Of a DNA stretch of 64,000 bases, positions 44,813 to 53,408 are shown piece by piece. The notes below the pieces were generated by a model that was not told the origin of the DNA, made no database searches, and saw only the letters and a list, made by a program, of their open reading frames with translations. Source of the DNA: Salinarimonas sp. (lineage in GTDB: Bacteria; Pseudomonadota; Alphaproteobacteria; Rhizobiales; Beijerinckiaceae); assembly GCF_040111675.1 (NCBI RefSeq), contig NZ_CP157794.1, forward strand, positions 3,927,501 to 3,991,500, given 5' to 3'. Numbering within the stretch: the stretch's first letter is position 1; each line of letters begins with the position of its first letter. A program made the translations under genes and the position numbers.

Positions 44813-45634
44813 ATGTTCTTTCATCAGAGCAAGCTTCAATACGAGGTCCGCTGCGAGAAGCCGAACCCGATCTTCGCCAAGATGCTGCAGCAGGCGATCG
44901 GCGGCGTCGAGGGCGAGATCCGCGTAGCCATGCAGTACTTCTTCCAGGCCATGGGGGCGCGGGGGAACCCGAAATATCGCGACCTGCTGATCGCCACGGC
45001 GACGGAGGAGCTCTCGCATATCGAGTTCCTCGGCCATGCGGTCGCGCTCAACCTCGAGAAGGCGCCCGCCCACATGAAGGACGAGGCGGCGCAGGATCCG
45101 GTGGTGGCCGCGGTGATGGGCGGCATGAACCCGCGCCACCTGCTCTCGTCCGGCCTCTCGGCGATGCCGGTGAACGCCAACGGCGTGCCCTTCGACATGA
45201 GCCACGTCTACGCCACCGGCAACCTCGCCGCCGACATGCTCGCCAACGCGACCGCGGAAGCGGGCGGGCGGGTCCTCGCCTCGCGGCTCTACGAGGCGAC
45301 CGACGATCCCGGCATGAAGGACATGCTCTCCTTCCTGATCGCGCGCGACACCATGCATCAGCAGCAATGGCTCGCGGTGATCGAGGAGAACGGCGGCTTC
45401 GCCGGCACGCTGCCGATCCCGAACTCGACGCCGACCGCGCACGAGGCGACGGAGCATTCCTACGTCTTCCTCAACACCTCCCTCGACAAGGAGGCGCCGC
45501 AGGGCCGCTGGACCTCCGGGCCCTCGCTGGACGGCCGCGGGGAGTTCACCATGGCGCCGGCCAAGGCCATGGGCCAGGAGCCCTCGCTCGGCAAGGCCCG
45601 GCCGGACAGCGGGGCGCAGACCGAGCAGATGTGA
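44813..45634 (+). CDS. manganese (non-haem) catalase
   Basis: 273 aa. Disproportionates hydrogen peroxide with a dimanganese centre in a four-helix bundle. Ligands corresponding to the characterised enzyme are visible: Glu35 (GVEGEIRVAMQYF), Glu66 and His69 (TEELSHIEF), Glu149 (NATAEAGGR) and His182 (DTMHQQQW). ATG 44813 has GAGGAGCGCGAGG upstream. It converges with dsbB 20 bp away. It could support oxidative-stress defence together with exported MsrA, though the genes are unlinked. Confidence 0.93.
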   Translation: MFFHQSKLQYEVRCEKPNPIFAKMLQQAIGGVEGEIRVAMQYFFQAMGARGNPKYRDLLIATATEELSHIEFLGHAVALNLEKAPAHMKDEAAQDPVVAAVMGGMNPRHLLSSGLSAMPVNANGVPFDMSHVYATGNLAADMLANATAEAGGRVLASRLYEATDDPGMKDMLSFLIARDTMHQQQWLAVIEENGGFAGTLPIPNSTPTAHEATEHSYVFLNTSLDKEAPQGRWTSGPSLDGRGEFTMAPAKAMGQEPSLGKARPDSGAQTEQM

Positions 45635-45654
45635 GACCCCCGCGGCCGGCGGCG

Positions 45655-46182
45655 CTACGCGCGCCGCCGGCCCGGCCCGCGCGCCGCCGCGGCGAAGGCG
45701 AGGCCCGCGAGCCCCAGCGAGACGACCGCGTTCCAGCCGGCCATCGACAGGCCGAGGAAGCGCCAGGCGGCCTCGGTGCAGGAGACGACGCGGGTCGTCT
45801 CGAGCTGGGCGAGGAACTGGTCCATCGACCCCGCCGCCGGCGCCGCCGCCCCGCCGCAATCGGACGGGCCGAGCCACCAGCTCCATTCGACGCCGGCGTG
45901 ATAGACCCCCAGCCCGGCGGAGACGAGGAAGGTCGCCCCCAGCGCGGCGAGCGCGAGCCGCCCCAGGAGCGGCTGCGGCGCGAGGGCGATCGCCGCGAGC
46001 CCGAGCGGCAGGCCGACGTAATAGGGCCAGCGCTGCAGCAGGCAGAGCGCGCAGGGCAGGTAGCCGAGGCCGTACTGGAAGACCAGCGCCGTCCCGATCG
46101 TCGCGGCCGCGACGAGCGTGACGAGAAGCGCGACGAGGCGGCGGTCGAGAAGCGGCCCGATCGGGCTCGCGGAGGCGGTCAT
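45655..46182 (-). CDS. dsbB: disulfide bond formation protein B
   Basis: 175-aa four-helix quinone reductase that reoxidises DsbA. The first pair is Cys44-x2-Cys47 (PCALCLLQRWPYY), just after helix 1. The second, periplasmic pair is Cys109 (PSDCGG) and Cys135 (VVSCTEA). Length and topology are normal. No dsbA is adjacent. Confidence 0.92.
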   Translation of the reverse strand: MTASASPIGPLLDRRLVALLVTLVAAATIGTALVFQYGLGYLPCALCLLQRWPYYVGLPLGLAAIALAPQPLLGRLALAALGATFLVSAGLGVYHAGVEWSWWLGPSDCGGAAAPAAGSMDQFLAQLETTRVVSCTEAAWRFLGLSMAGWNAVVSLGLAGLAFAAAARGPGRRRA

Positions 46183-46258
46183 GCAGTGTCGTCCTCGGAA
46201 GGTGTGGCGCGCACCGCCGACATAGTCCGGCGCGCCGGCCCACGCAACGCGGCGCGCA

Positions 46259-46287
46259 TTGATCTGACGCCGTCGTGATGCTACCTG
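46259..46287 (+). promoter_or_regulatory. possible tRNA-Leu promoter
   Basis: TTGATC (46259-46264), a 17-bp spacer and TACCTG (46282-46287) place a start about 7 nt before the tRNA. The -10 is weak. Confidence 0.35.
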
Positions 46288-46299
46288 AGGACCAGCGTC

Positions 46300-46384
46300 G
46301 CCCCTGTGGCGGAATTGGTAGACGCGCTCGACTCAAAATCGAGTTCCGCAAGGAGTGCTGGTTCGATCCCGGCCAGGGGCACCA
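46300..46384 (+). tRNA. tRNA-Leu (anticodon CAA)
   Basis: 85 nt with encoded CCA (46382-46384). The acceptor arms GCCCCTG/CAGGGGC pair perfectly. The anticodon loop CTCAAAA between CTCGA and TCGAG gives CAA. A variable arm and the GGTTCGATCCC T-arm are present. Open frames across this gene are artefacts. The 3' part recurs at 49609. Confidence 0.96.
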
Positions 46385-46437
46385 CGGCTTTCGAAGGCCG
46401 TCGCGTCATCGCGCGTTTTCTCCGAGCCGTTCGTCCC
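46368..46437 (+). repeat. tRNA-Leu 3'-end direct repeat, copy 1 (att-like)
   Basis: The last 13 bases of the acceptor/T-stem side plus about 55 bp downstream are repeated in the same orientation at 49609-49678. The pattern is 13 identical bases, a mismatch, 11 identical, then a patchy region with 10 more identical bases (TCGCGCGTTT). No integrase gene is seen. Confidence 0.65.
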
Positions 46438-46822
46438 GCTGCCCTCGGGCGCCCGCCGGCTCCACCGGCTCCGCCCGCCCGCCTGCGTGGCCTCGGAGCG
46501 GCCGGCATCGCAGCGCGCGGCTCGAGCGGCAGATCGAACACGCCCGACACGGAGCGGAAGGCGTCGGCGTGGCAGCGCCCCATGAACCCGGCACCCGAGG
46601 AGCGGCGAGCATCGCCCCCTGGACGCTCGGACCGCAGGCGGTCGACGTCCTCGCACTCGTCGCCCTACTGGGCTGCCGGGTCGTGAGGGGGCGGCGCAGC
46701 CGCCGCGTGAAGGCGGTGGACATGGCAGGTCTCCTGTTCGGGCGCAGGCGAGCGCCCGCCGCAAGGCGGCGAGGCGCTCGTCGCGTTTCGGACGATGGTC
46801 GAGCGGCGGTCTGACGGCGCCC
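46438..46822. other. spacer after tRNA-Leu, no gene supported
   Basis: GC-rich. Open frames on both strands have no convincing start, ribosome site or recognisable protein. It lies inside the interval bracketed by the two tRNA-derived repeats. Confidence 0.5.
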
Positions 46823-48193
46823 TCAGTGCGCGAGCGCAGCGGCGCGGGCGCGGACCATGACGCGGCCGGCTTCCTGCGGCAGGTCGAGCCGGTCGTAGAC
46901 GAGAGCGAGCTTGCCGTAGGCGGGCTTCGCCTCGGGGCTCGCCTCGCGCCGCTGCTCGAGGATGCGCTGCGCGGCCCCGAGCCGGCCGGTCCGGATCAGC
47001 GCGTCGAGCCGGATCTGGTCGAAGAGATCGCGCTGGGCATGGCTCCCGCCGATCTCGGAAAGCCGCGGCAGGACGGGCTCCAGCCTGCGCACGGTGCGTT
47101 CGTAATCGCCGCGGGCATGGGCGAGCAACGCCTCGCACAGCGGCACGGCGACCTCGGTCCAGGCGGCGCGCACGTAGGCCGGCGCCGCGGCGGCGTGGGC
47201 GCGGATCGCGGCCATCGTCGCGTCCGCCTCCGGCAAGCCGGCGCGGGCGAGGCCGTAGACGTAGTGCGCGCTCACGAAGGGCTGGACGTGATCGTCGACG
47301 CGCGCCTTGAGGTGCTCGCCGAGGTCCGCCCAGCGATCGCCGACGTCGACGCCGACCAGCTCGAGGCGCGCCAGCAGCGAGACCGCGCCGATCTGGTCCT
47401 GCGAGTACTCCTTCCACAGCCCCCAGATGTTACGGTCGTAGAAGCCCAGGATCGCGTCGACGTCGCCCTGGTCGATCATCACCAGCGCCATATGCCACCA
47501 ATTGTGGCTGAACATGAAGGAATTGAGGTCCGTCCAGGTCTCCTTGACGTCCTCCAGGAAGCCCCGCGCCTCGGCGGTGCGGCCCTGCGCCAGGAAGACG
47601 TGGGAGAGCGCGTGATGCGCCCAGGGCTCCTTGCGCTTGAGACCGATCGCGCGCCGCGCGGAGGCCTCGGCGTCCTCGAGCAGATGCGCCTGCTCGTAGG
47701 CGAAGGCGGCCATGCCGTGCGCATAGGGGAGATCGGCGTTCACGGCGCCGATCTTCTCGGCGATGCGCAGCATGCCCGCGGCATCGCCGAGGTTGAAGTA
47801 GTGGTATTGCGTCGCCTTGGCCGTCGCGAGCTCGAGCGGATGGCTGGTGGCGAGCGCCTCGCCCGCCGCGATGGCGCGCGGCACGTCGCCATCGGCCCAG
47901 GCCCGGACCGCCTCGAGCACCAGGCGCTCGCGCGCCGTCGCGGTGGGCGCGGCCGCCTCGGCGCGGGCGAGATAGCCCGACGCCGTCTTCGGCGCTTCGC
48001 GGCTCTCGAGGAACATGCAGAACATCGCCGCGTAGGCGTTGGCGAGCGTGCTCTCGGCGTCGGCGTCGGCCGCGGCGAGGATGCCCGCGGCCCGGTTCTC
48101 GTAGCCGAGGAAACCCTCGACGAAGGTGTCGATCGCATCGACGGTGGCGTCGGCGCTCGCCGTGACCGGCAAGCCTCTCCAGTCGGTCCGCAT
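46823..48193 (-). CDS. TTC38-like tetratricopeptide repeat protein (paralogue 1)
   Basis: 456 aa, close to the length of TTC38 proteins. It is almost wholly alpha-helical, with TPR-like repeats (EPWAHHALSHVFLAQGRTAEA, FMFSHNWWHMALVMIDQGDV, GGSHAQRDLFDQIRLDALI). No catalytic motif is apparent. The same three motif blocks occur in the protein at 50582-51961. ATG 48193 has GGGAGA upstream. The frame stays open further upstream without homology. It is divergent from the AraC-family gene, a likely regulator pair. Function unknown. Confidence 0.8.
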   Translation of the reverse strand: MRTDWRGLPVTASADATVDAIDTFVEGFLGYENRAAGILAAADADAESTLANAYAAMFCMFLESREAPKTASGYLARAEAAAPTATARERLVLEAVRAWADGDVPRAIAAGEALATSHPLELATAKATQYHYFNLGDAAGMLRIAEKIGAVNADLPYAHGMAAFAYEQAHLLEDAEASARRAIGLKRKEPWAHHALSHVFLAQGRTAEARGFLEDVKETWTDLNSFMFSHNWWHMALVMIDQGDVDAILGFYDRNIWGLWKEYSQDQIGAVSLLARLELVGVDVGDRWADLGEHLKARVDDHVQPFVSAHYVYGLARAGLPEADATMAAIRAHAAAAPAYVRAAWTEVAVPLCEALLAHARGDYERTVRRLEPVLPRLSEIGGSHAQRDLFDQIRLDALIRTGRLGAAQRILEQRREASPEAKPAYGKLALVYDRLDLPQEAGRVMVRARAAALAH

Positions 48194-48425
48194 GGCTGTC
48201 TCCCGTGGGGGCGATGTGTGAATGGGCTCTGCGCCGTTCGCGTCGGCGGCAGGCGAGTGGTACGCCCGCAGCGGACGCGGCCCCAGGGCCGCGCGTTCCG
48301 CAGTCATGACCGATCGTCCCGATCGCGTCCGGGCGAGCCCGAGGTTTCGCGTCGCGGGAGTCTGCGAGTCGCGCCCGAAGCGGATCGGGAGTATCCTGCA
48401 GCGGCCAGCCGGAAGGACGGGCCCC

Positions 48426-49403
48426 ATGGCCGCGGACATTCTCTCGGACGTGCTGAAGGAGGTGCACCTGTCGGGCGCGCTCTTCTTCGACGTCGAGGGC
48501 TGCGCCCCCTGGGTCGCCGAAGCGCCGCCGTCGTGCGCGTTCAAGGCGCTGATCATGCCCGAGGCGCAGCACGTGATCAATTATCACGTGGTCGCGAACG
48601 GGGCATGCTGGGTGAGGCTGCTGGATGGCGATGCCGAGCCGATCCGGCTCACCGCCGGCAGCGTCGTCGTCTTTCCGCGGGGCGAGCCGCACGTGCTCTC
48701 GAGCGAGCCGGGCCTCAGGGCGCCCTTCGACCCGGCGGTCTTCAAAGCGCCGCTTCCCGAGCGCCTCGAGCCGTTGATGCTGTCGCGCAACGGCGACGGG
48801 CCGGGAACGGTCCGGTTGATCTGCGGCTTTCTCGGCTGCGACGTGCTGCCGTTCAACCCGCTGCTCGCATCGCTGCCCGGCATGCTCGTGATCACCGACG
48901 GCTATTCGGAGCGGGACGGCTGGCTCGCCAGCCTGATCCGGGCGGCGGTCACGGAGGGACGAGCGCATCGGGACGGCGGCCACAACGTGCTCTCGCGGCT
49001 GAGCGAGCTGATCTTCATCGAGGCCGTGCGCATCCATGCCGAGCGCCTCCCCGCCGAGGCGCGCGGCTGGCTGGCGGCGCTGCGCATCCCGCACGTGGGG
49101 CGCGCGATCGCGCTCCTCCACGATGACCCCGCCCGCGCCTGGACGCTCTCCTCGCTGGCGAGAGCCGCCGGCGTGTCGCGCACGGTGCTCGCCGGCACCT
49201 TCAAGGAGACGCTCGGGGTGCCGCCGATGAGCTATCTCGCGAGCTGGCGCATGCAGATCGCCGCCGGCCTTCTCGCGGACACGGAACGATCCCTCTTCGA
49301 CATCGCCGAGGCGGTCGGATACGAATCCGACGCGAGCTTCAGCCGGGCGTTCCGGCGCGCCACCGGCTCGTCCCCGGGCGCATGGCGCGCGCAGCGCCAT
49401 TGA
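48426..49403 (+). CDS. AraC-family regulator with cupin-like sensor domain
   Basis: 325 aa. The N-terminal cupin-type domain (about 1-200: HVINYHVVANGACWVRLLDG, LTAGSVVVFPRGEPHVL) probably senses a small ligand. The C-terminal double helix-turn-helix (about 225-322: WTLSSLARAAGVSRTVLAGTF, DIAEAVGYESDASFSRAFRR, TGSSPGAWR) is typical AraC. ATG 48426 has AAGGA upstream. It is divergent from the TTC38-like gene across 232 bp, which is its likely target. Confidence 0.9.
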   Translation: MAADILSDVLKEVHLSGALFFDVEGCAPWVAEAPPSCAFKALIMPEAQHVINYHVVANGACWVRLLDGDAEPIRLTAGSVVVFPRGEPHVLSSEPGLRAPFDPAVFKAPLPERLEPLMLSRNGDGPGTVRLICGFLGCDVLPFNPLLASLPGMLVITDGYSERDGWLASLIRAAVTEGRAHRDGGHNVLSRLSELIFIEAVRIHAERLPAEARGWLAALRIPHVGRAIALLHDDPARAWTLSSLARAAGVSRTVLAGTFKETLGVPPMSYLASWRMQIAAGLLADTERSLFDIAEAVGYESDASFSRAFRRATGSSPGAWRAQRH

Positions 49404-49427
49404 GGCGTCGTTCGAGCGCCCCACGTC

Positions 49428-49463
49428 GGCGGGGCGCGGAACGGCGGCGGGGCGCGGAACGGC
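49428..49463. repeat. two tandem 18-bp repeats
   Basis: GGCGGGGCGCGGAACGGC occurs twice head to tail just after the AraC-family gene. It is non-coding. Confidence 0.8.
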
Positions 49464-49742
49464 GGCGGCGACGCGATGGGAGTTCGTGCCCTCACAGCGC
49501 GTTCTGCCGTGACGTCGGGGATCCGGCAAGGCGCCGTGCTTCGTCTGGCCATCCTGCCGGACGCCGGCCCCGAGAACGAGAGCCTTGACCGCGATGGCGA
49601 GGCTCAGGCCCGGCCAGGGGCGCCACGGCTTTCCACGGCCAGCGAGCTATCGCGCGTTTCCGGGGCCGCTCGGCTCCTCGTCGGCCGCGACGCGGGAGAC
49701 CCCGGGGCGCGGAGAACACCGGGCGGCGCCGCGCCGCACGCG
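49464..49742. other. intergenic stretch with tRNA-derived repeat
   Basis: No gene supported. Besides the tRNA-Leu 3'-end copy at 49609-49678, nothing recognisable. Confidence 0.5.
49609..49678 (+). repeat. tRNA-Leu 3'-end direct repeat, copy 2 (att-like)
   Basis: Contains CCCGGCCAGGGGC, then CCACGGCTTTC and TCGCGCGTTT in the same order and spacing as 46368-46437. No tRNA 5' half is present, so this is a partial duplication. Confidence 0.65.
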
Positions 49743-50369
49743 TCACGGCTGCCCGAAGAGGAGGCGGATGAAGTCGCGATACAGGAGAACCTGCCGCGAC
49801 AGGCTCCGCGGTTCCTTCGTCGCCTTGGAGAGGATGATCCCCCCGTCGACGACGGCCGAGAGCATGTCCGCGACGTCGTCGAGATCGACGGGGACGCGGG
49901 GCGGATACGCCTCGACGATCCGGTCGAGGCGCGCGCGAAAGCGCTTGCGCCAGCCGAGCATGGCTCGCGCGTTCATCTCCCGCACCCCGCGCGCGAAGAG
50001 CTGCTCGTGGTAGCAGATGGACGCCACCATGCAGCCGGGATGCCCTTCCGGCAGGTCCGCGAAGGTCTCGGCGAGAAGCTTGAGGCCGATCAGGAAGCTG
50101 TGCAGCGGGTCCTCGCTCAAGCCGTCGGCCTGCGCCTCCAGGGCGTCGAAGATCCGGTCGTCCTCGGCGATGTAGCGCTCGAGCAGGGCGCGCGCGAGCT
50201 CGCTCTTGTCGCGGAAATGGTAGAAGAAGCCGCTCTTCGAGATCCCGACGGCCGCGATCAGCTCGTCGATGGAGGTTCCGCTGAACCCCTTCGCCAGCAC
50301 CGCCGCCTCGGCCGCCGCGAGGATCTGCTCGCGCGTCCGGGCGGGCCTCGACGCCGTGCGCTCCGCCAT
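49743..50369 (-). CDS. TetR-family transcriptional regulator
   Basis: 208 aa. The N-terminal helix-turn-helix lies at residues about 10-55 (TREQILAAAEAAVLAKGFSG, SIDELIAAVGISKSGFFYHF). The all-helical ligand domain follows and carries one cysteine-containing segment (GCMVASICYHEQLF). It is divergent from the second TTC38-like gene. A candidate operator lies 21 bp upstream of its start codon. Confidence 0.93.
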   Translation of the reverse strand: MAERTASRPARTREQILAAAEAAVLAKGFSGTSIDELIAAVGISKSGFFYHFRDKSELARALLERYIAEDDRIFDALEAQADGLSEDPLHSFLIGLKLLAETFADLPEGHPGCMVASICYHEQLFARGVREMNARAMLGWRKRFRARLDRIVEAYPPRVPVDLDDVADMLSAVVDGGIILSKATKEPRSLSRQVLLYRDFIRLLFGQP

Positions 50370-50389
50370 GTGCGTCTCCTCCGGCGCTT

Positions 50390-50408
50390 ACCGTACCACG
50401 AGTCCGGT
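50390..50408. promoter_or_regulatory. candidate TetR operator
   Basis: ACCGTAC-CACGA-GTCCGGT, a 19-bp palindrome with one mismatch per arm, in the 212-bp spacer between the divergent TetR-family and TTC38-like genes. Confidence 0.45.
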
Positions 50409-50581
50409 TTGCGGCGCGGGATTTCACCGCCCAGGCGACGATGGCCGAAGAAACCGCCGCAAACCCTTGATTTCCTTCGACCCACTTTCTTTCCGGATCC
50501 GCACCACGGGTCGGCTGTCGTCGCTCGGCCGACGGGGTTAGCTGTTGCCCGACCCGAAACACGAGACCCCGAGAGGCACAG

Positions 50582-51961
50582 ATGATCAACGACCGCCAAG
50601 GAAACCCGCTCTCCGGCGCGACCGCCGAGGCGGCGAACCGCTTCGACGCCGCCGTGGAGGCGTTCAACATCTACCGCGGCGACCCCGTGGCGCTGCTCGA
50701 CGAGGCCGTCGCGCTCGCCCCGGACTTCGCCATGGCGCACCTGATGAAGGCCTGGGCCTTCGCCCTCGCCACCGAGCCCGAGGCGGCGCTCGCGGCGCGT
50801 GGGATCGTCGACGGGGCGCGGCGCCTGCCGCTCGCCGAGCGCGAGGCGGGGCACGCCGCGGCGCTGGACGCGCTCCTGTCGGGCGAGTGGACCGCCGCGG
50901 GGCTCGCGCTCGACCATCACCTGATGCGGCATCCCCGCGACTTGCTCGCTCTCCAGGCCGGGCACCTGATCGACTTCTTCCGCGCCGACGCCCGCAACCT
51001 GCGCAACCGGATCGCCCGGGCGCTGCCCGCCTGGACGCCGTCCGTGCCGGGCTACCCGATCGTGCTCGGCATGTACGCCTTCGGGCTCGAGGAGACCGGC
51101 GACTACGCGCGGTCCGAGGCCACCGGCCGCGAGGCGGTCGATCGCCAGCCGCTCGATTGCTGGGCGCATCACGCCGTCGCGCACGTGATGGAAATGCAGG
51201 GCCGCGCGGCCGACGGGATCGGCTGGATGCGGACGCGCGAGCCCCATTGGTCCGGCGACGGCAATTTCTTCAAGGTCCACAATTGGTGGCACGAGGCCCT
51301 GTTCCACATCGAGGTGGACGCGCCGCAGGCCGCGCTGGCGCTGTTCGACGACGAGATCCGCAAGGACGCCAGCTCGGTCGCCGTGGATCTCGTCGACGCC
51401 TCCGCGCTGCTGTGGCGGCTCCACAGCGCCGGCCACGACGTCGGCGATCGTTTCGACGAGGTCGCGTCGGCCTGGGACGCGCATGCCGACGGCGCGCTCT
51501 ACCCCTTCAACGACTGGCACGCCGCCATGGCCTATCTCGGCGCGGGACGAGAGGCGGACGTCGAGCGCCTGCTGGGGCGGTGCCGCGAGAGCGCCGTCGG
51601 GGCATCCGAGGTGGCTGGCTGGACGCGCACGACCGGGCTGCCGTTGATCGAGGGCTTCCGCGCCTTCGCCCGCGGCGACTATGTCGACGCCGTCGAGACG
51701 CTGCACCGCGGGCGCATCATCGCCAACAGCTTCGGCGGCAGCCACGCGCAGCGCGACGTGATCGACTGGACGCTGACGGAGGCGGCGATCCGCGCGGGCA
51801 TGCGCGAGACCGCCGAGGCGCTGGCGAACGAGCGGCTCGCCGTGCGCCCGCACAGCCCGGTCAACCGCTCCTTCCTCGCCCGGGCCCACACGGGCGGCGC
51901 GGACGGCGGCAGCGGAACGCACGTCGGGACCCGCGGGCGCGCACTGGCGCAGGCGTCCTGA
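50582..51961 (+). CDS. TTC38-like tetratricopeptide repeat protein (paralogue 2)
   Basis: 459 aa. Shares HNWWHEAL, WAHHAVAHVMEMQGR, VGDRFDE and GGSHAQRDV blocks with the protein at 46823-48193, so the two are paralogues. TPR-type helices run throughout. The first 110 residues (ALAPDFAMAHLMKAWAFALA) and the last 30 low-complexity residues differ. ATG 50582 has GAGAGGCAC upstream. Divergent TetR-family gene. No enzymatic role can be assigned. Confidence 0.82.
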   Translation: MINDRQGNPLSGATAEAANRFDAAVEAFNIYRGDPVALLDEAVALAPDFAMAHLMKAWAFALATEPEAALAARGIVDGARRLPLAEREAGHAAALDALLSGEWTAAGLALDHHLMRHPRDLLALQAGHLIDFFRADARNLRNRIARALPAWTPSVPGYPIVLGMYAFGLEETGDYARSEATGREAVDRQPLDCWAHHAVAHVMEMQGRAADGIGWMRTREPHWSGDGNFFKVHNWWHEALFHIEVDAPQAALALFDDEIRKDASSVAVDLVDASALLWRLHSAGHDVGDRFDEVASAWDAHADGALYPFNDWHAAMAYLGAGREADVERLLGRCRESAVGASEVAGWTRTTGLPLIEGFRAFARGDYVDAVETLHRGRIIANSFGGSHAQRDVIDWTLTEAAIRAGMRETAEALANERLAVRPHSPVNRSFLARAHTGGADGGSGTHVGTRGRALAQAS

Positions 51962-52087
51962 CGCGCACGCTCAGCCTCGTTCCGGAGGTGGCCTCGGTCC
52001 ACGCCCGGACGCCTTCGCCGACGGGTGGGAGCGCGAGCGCCCCGGGCCCTCGACGAGCGAGCGCCCGGGACGGCCTCGGGTCTCGCG

Positions 52088-52453
52088 TCAGTCCGCCTTC
52101 TCGATCCGCGTGATCGTGATGGCGCCGTTCACCCGGTCGGCCTCGAAGAGGACGCGGTCGCCGACGGCGAGGCGGGACGTTATCTCCATCTCTCGGTGGC
52201 CTTCGTGATCGGCCTGCACGGCCTCGCACGTGGCGCCGACGAGCCGGAGACCGGCGCCATGCTCGGCATGCGCCGCCGTCGCGTGCGCGACACCGAAGGC
52301 GCCGGGCAGCGGAGCCGTCCCGACGGATGCGGCGATCGACAGCGCCAGGAGGCGCAAGACCAGCTCCGAATCGTCACTCGAGCGACTCCACGAGATCTCC
52401 CCCTCCGTCCAAGTGACGGAGGGCCACACATGGCGAAATCGGCGGCGGACCAC
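52088..52453 (-). CDS. small exported protein with CusF-like C-terminus, possibly degenerate
   Basis: Up to 121 aa. A hydrophobic stretch (LRLLALSIAASVGTAP) looks like a signal sequence, and AEHGAGL begins the mature part. The last 35 residues (LAVGDRVLFEADRVNGAITI) match the end of CusF-type periplasmic copper-binding proteins. However, the Trp/Met copper ligands that normally precede this segment are not visible. It may be a shortened relative or a decayed gene. The start is uncertain: ATG 52453 or a non-ATG codon nearer the signal. Confidence 0.45.
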   Translation of the reverse strand: MVRRRFRHVWPSVTWTEGEISWSRSSDDSELVLRLLALSIAASVGTAPLPGAFGVAHATAAHAEHGAGLRLVGATCEAVQADHEGHREMEITSRLAVGDRVLFEADRVNGAITITRIEKAD

Positions 52454-52478
52454 GCGACAGCCGTGGCGCGCGGGCCCG

Positions 52479-53408
52479 TCACGGCGCGGCGTGGACGAGC
52501 CGCCTGTGGTCGTGGCGGGCGCGCCAGCCGAGGCGCGCCTCGGCGCGCCGCGTGTCGAACAGGGGCGCGAAGGGGTTCGCCTCGAAGCGGGCGCGGTCGA
52601 CCTGCTCCGGCAGCCGGCCGAGCACCTCGGCGATGCGATCGAGCGTCGGCGTCGGGTGCAGGGTCGAGGGCGCGGAGAGATAGAAGACCTCGAAGCCGTC
52701 GGCGTCGCAGCGCAGCGCCAGCCGGAAGGCCTCCGCGACGTCGCGCGGATCGACGTGGTGCCAAAGGAAGCCGCCGCCCGCTGGCGCGTGGCCGCCGGCG
52801 CAGGGGCCGCGATAGCCCGCGGGATCGGCGTGGCGGGCGCGGACCTCGCCCGTCATCGAGGGGAAGAGGATGAAGACCGGGCGCAGCGCGATCACGCGGA
52901 GCCCGCGCCTGGCATAGGCGCGGCCCGCCTGCTCCGCCATCAGCTTGGAGAGGCCGTAGGGGTCCGCCGGGGCGAGCGGGTGGTCCTCGTCGACGGGCAG
53001 CCGCTCGGGAAGCCAGAGATGGTCCTGCCAGACCGTGTTGCCCATCACGCTGTCGGTCGAGCAGAGCACCACCCGGCGCACGCCCGCGAGACGCGCCGCC
53101 TCGAGCACGCGCCAGGTCCCCATGGCGTTGAGCTCGAGGATGCGCTCGGGCGGCCCCGCATGGATGTTCGCCGCCGCCGCGACGTGGACGATCGCGTCCA
53201 TGCCCTGCGCCGCCGCGCTCAGCCCGTCGAGGTCGAGGATCGAGCCCTCGACATGGCGGGCGAGGCGCGCGGCGGTCGCCTCCGGCGGCGGGCGCGCGTC
53301 GAGGCCCGTGACTTCGGTCCAGGCCTCCACCTCCGCCTCGCCCGCGAGCGCCGCGACCACGTAGCCGCCGAGCAGGCCCGAGGACCCGGTGACGAGCACG
53401 CGGCTCAC
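52479..53408 (-). CDS. NAD-dependent epimerase/dehydratase (extended SDR) 1
   Basis: 309-aa extended short-chain dehydrogenase. The Rossmann motif is GSSGLLGG (about 8-15). The active-site pair is in DPYGLSKLMAEQ (Tyr-x3-Lys). The C-terminal substrate domain runs from about 180. The start is GTG 53408, overlapping the flavoprotein stop (GTGA), so translation is coupled. It is the last gene of the minus-strand catabolic operon. A sugar or sugar-acid substrate is likely but unidentified. Confidence 0.85.
   Translation of the reverse strand: MSRVLVTGSSGLLGGYVVAALAGEAEVEAWTEVTGLDARPPPEATAARLARHVEGSILDLDGLSAAAQGMDAIVHVAAAANIHAGPPERILELNAMGTWRVLEAARLAGVRRVVLCSTDSVMGNTVWQDHLWLPERLPVDEDHPLAPADPYGLSKLMAEQAGRAYARRGLRVIALRPVFILFPSMTGEVRARHADPAGYRGPCAGGHAPAGGGFLWHHVDPRDVAEAFRLALRCDADGFEVFYLSAPSTLHPTPTLDRIAEVLGRLPEQVDRARFEANPFAPLFDTRRAEARLGWRARHDHRRLVHAAP

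Noticed and set aside
46281..46764. Minus-strand and plus-strand open frames across tRNA-Leu
   Set aside because: They translate the tRNA itself; this is a well-known annotation artefact.
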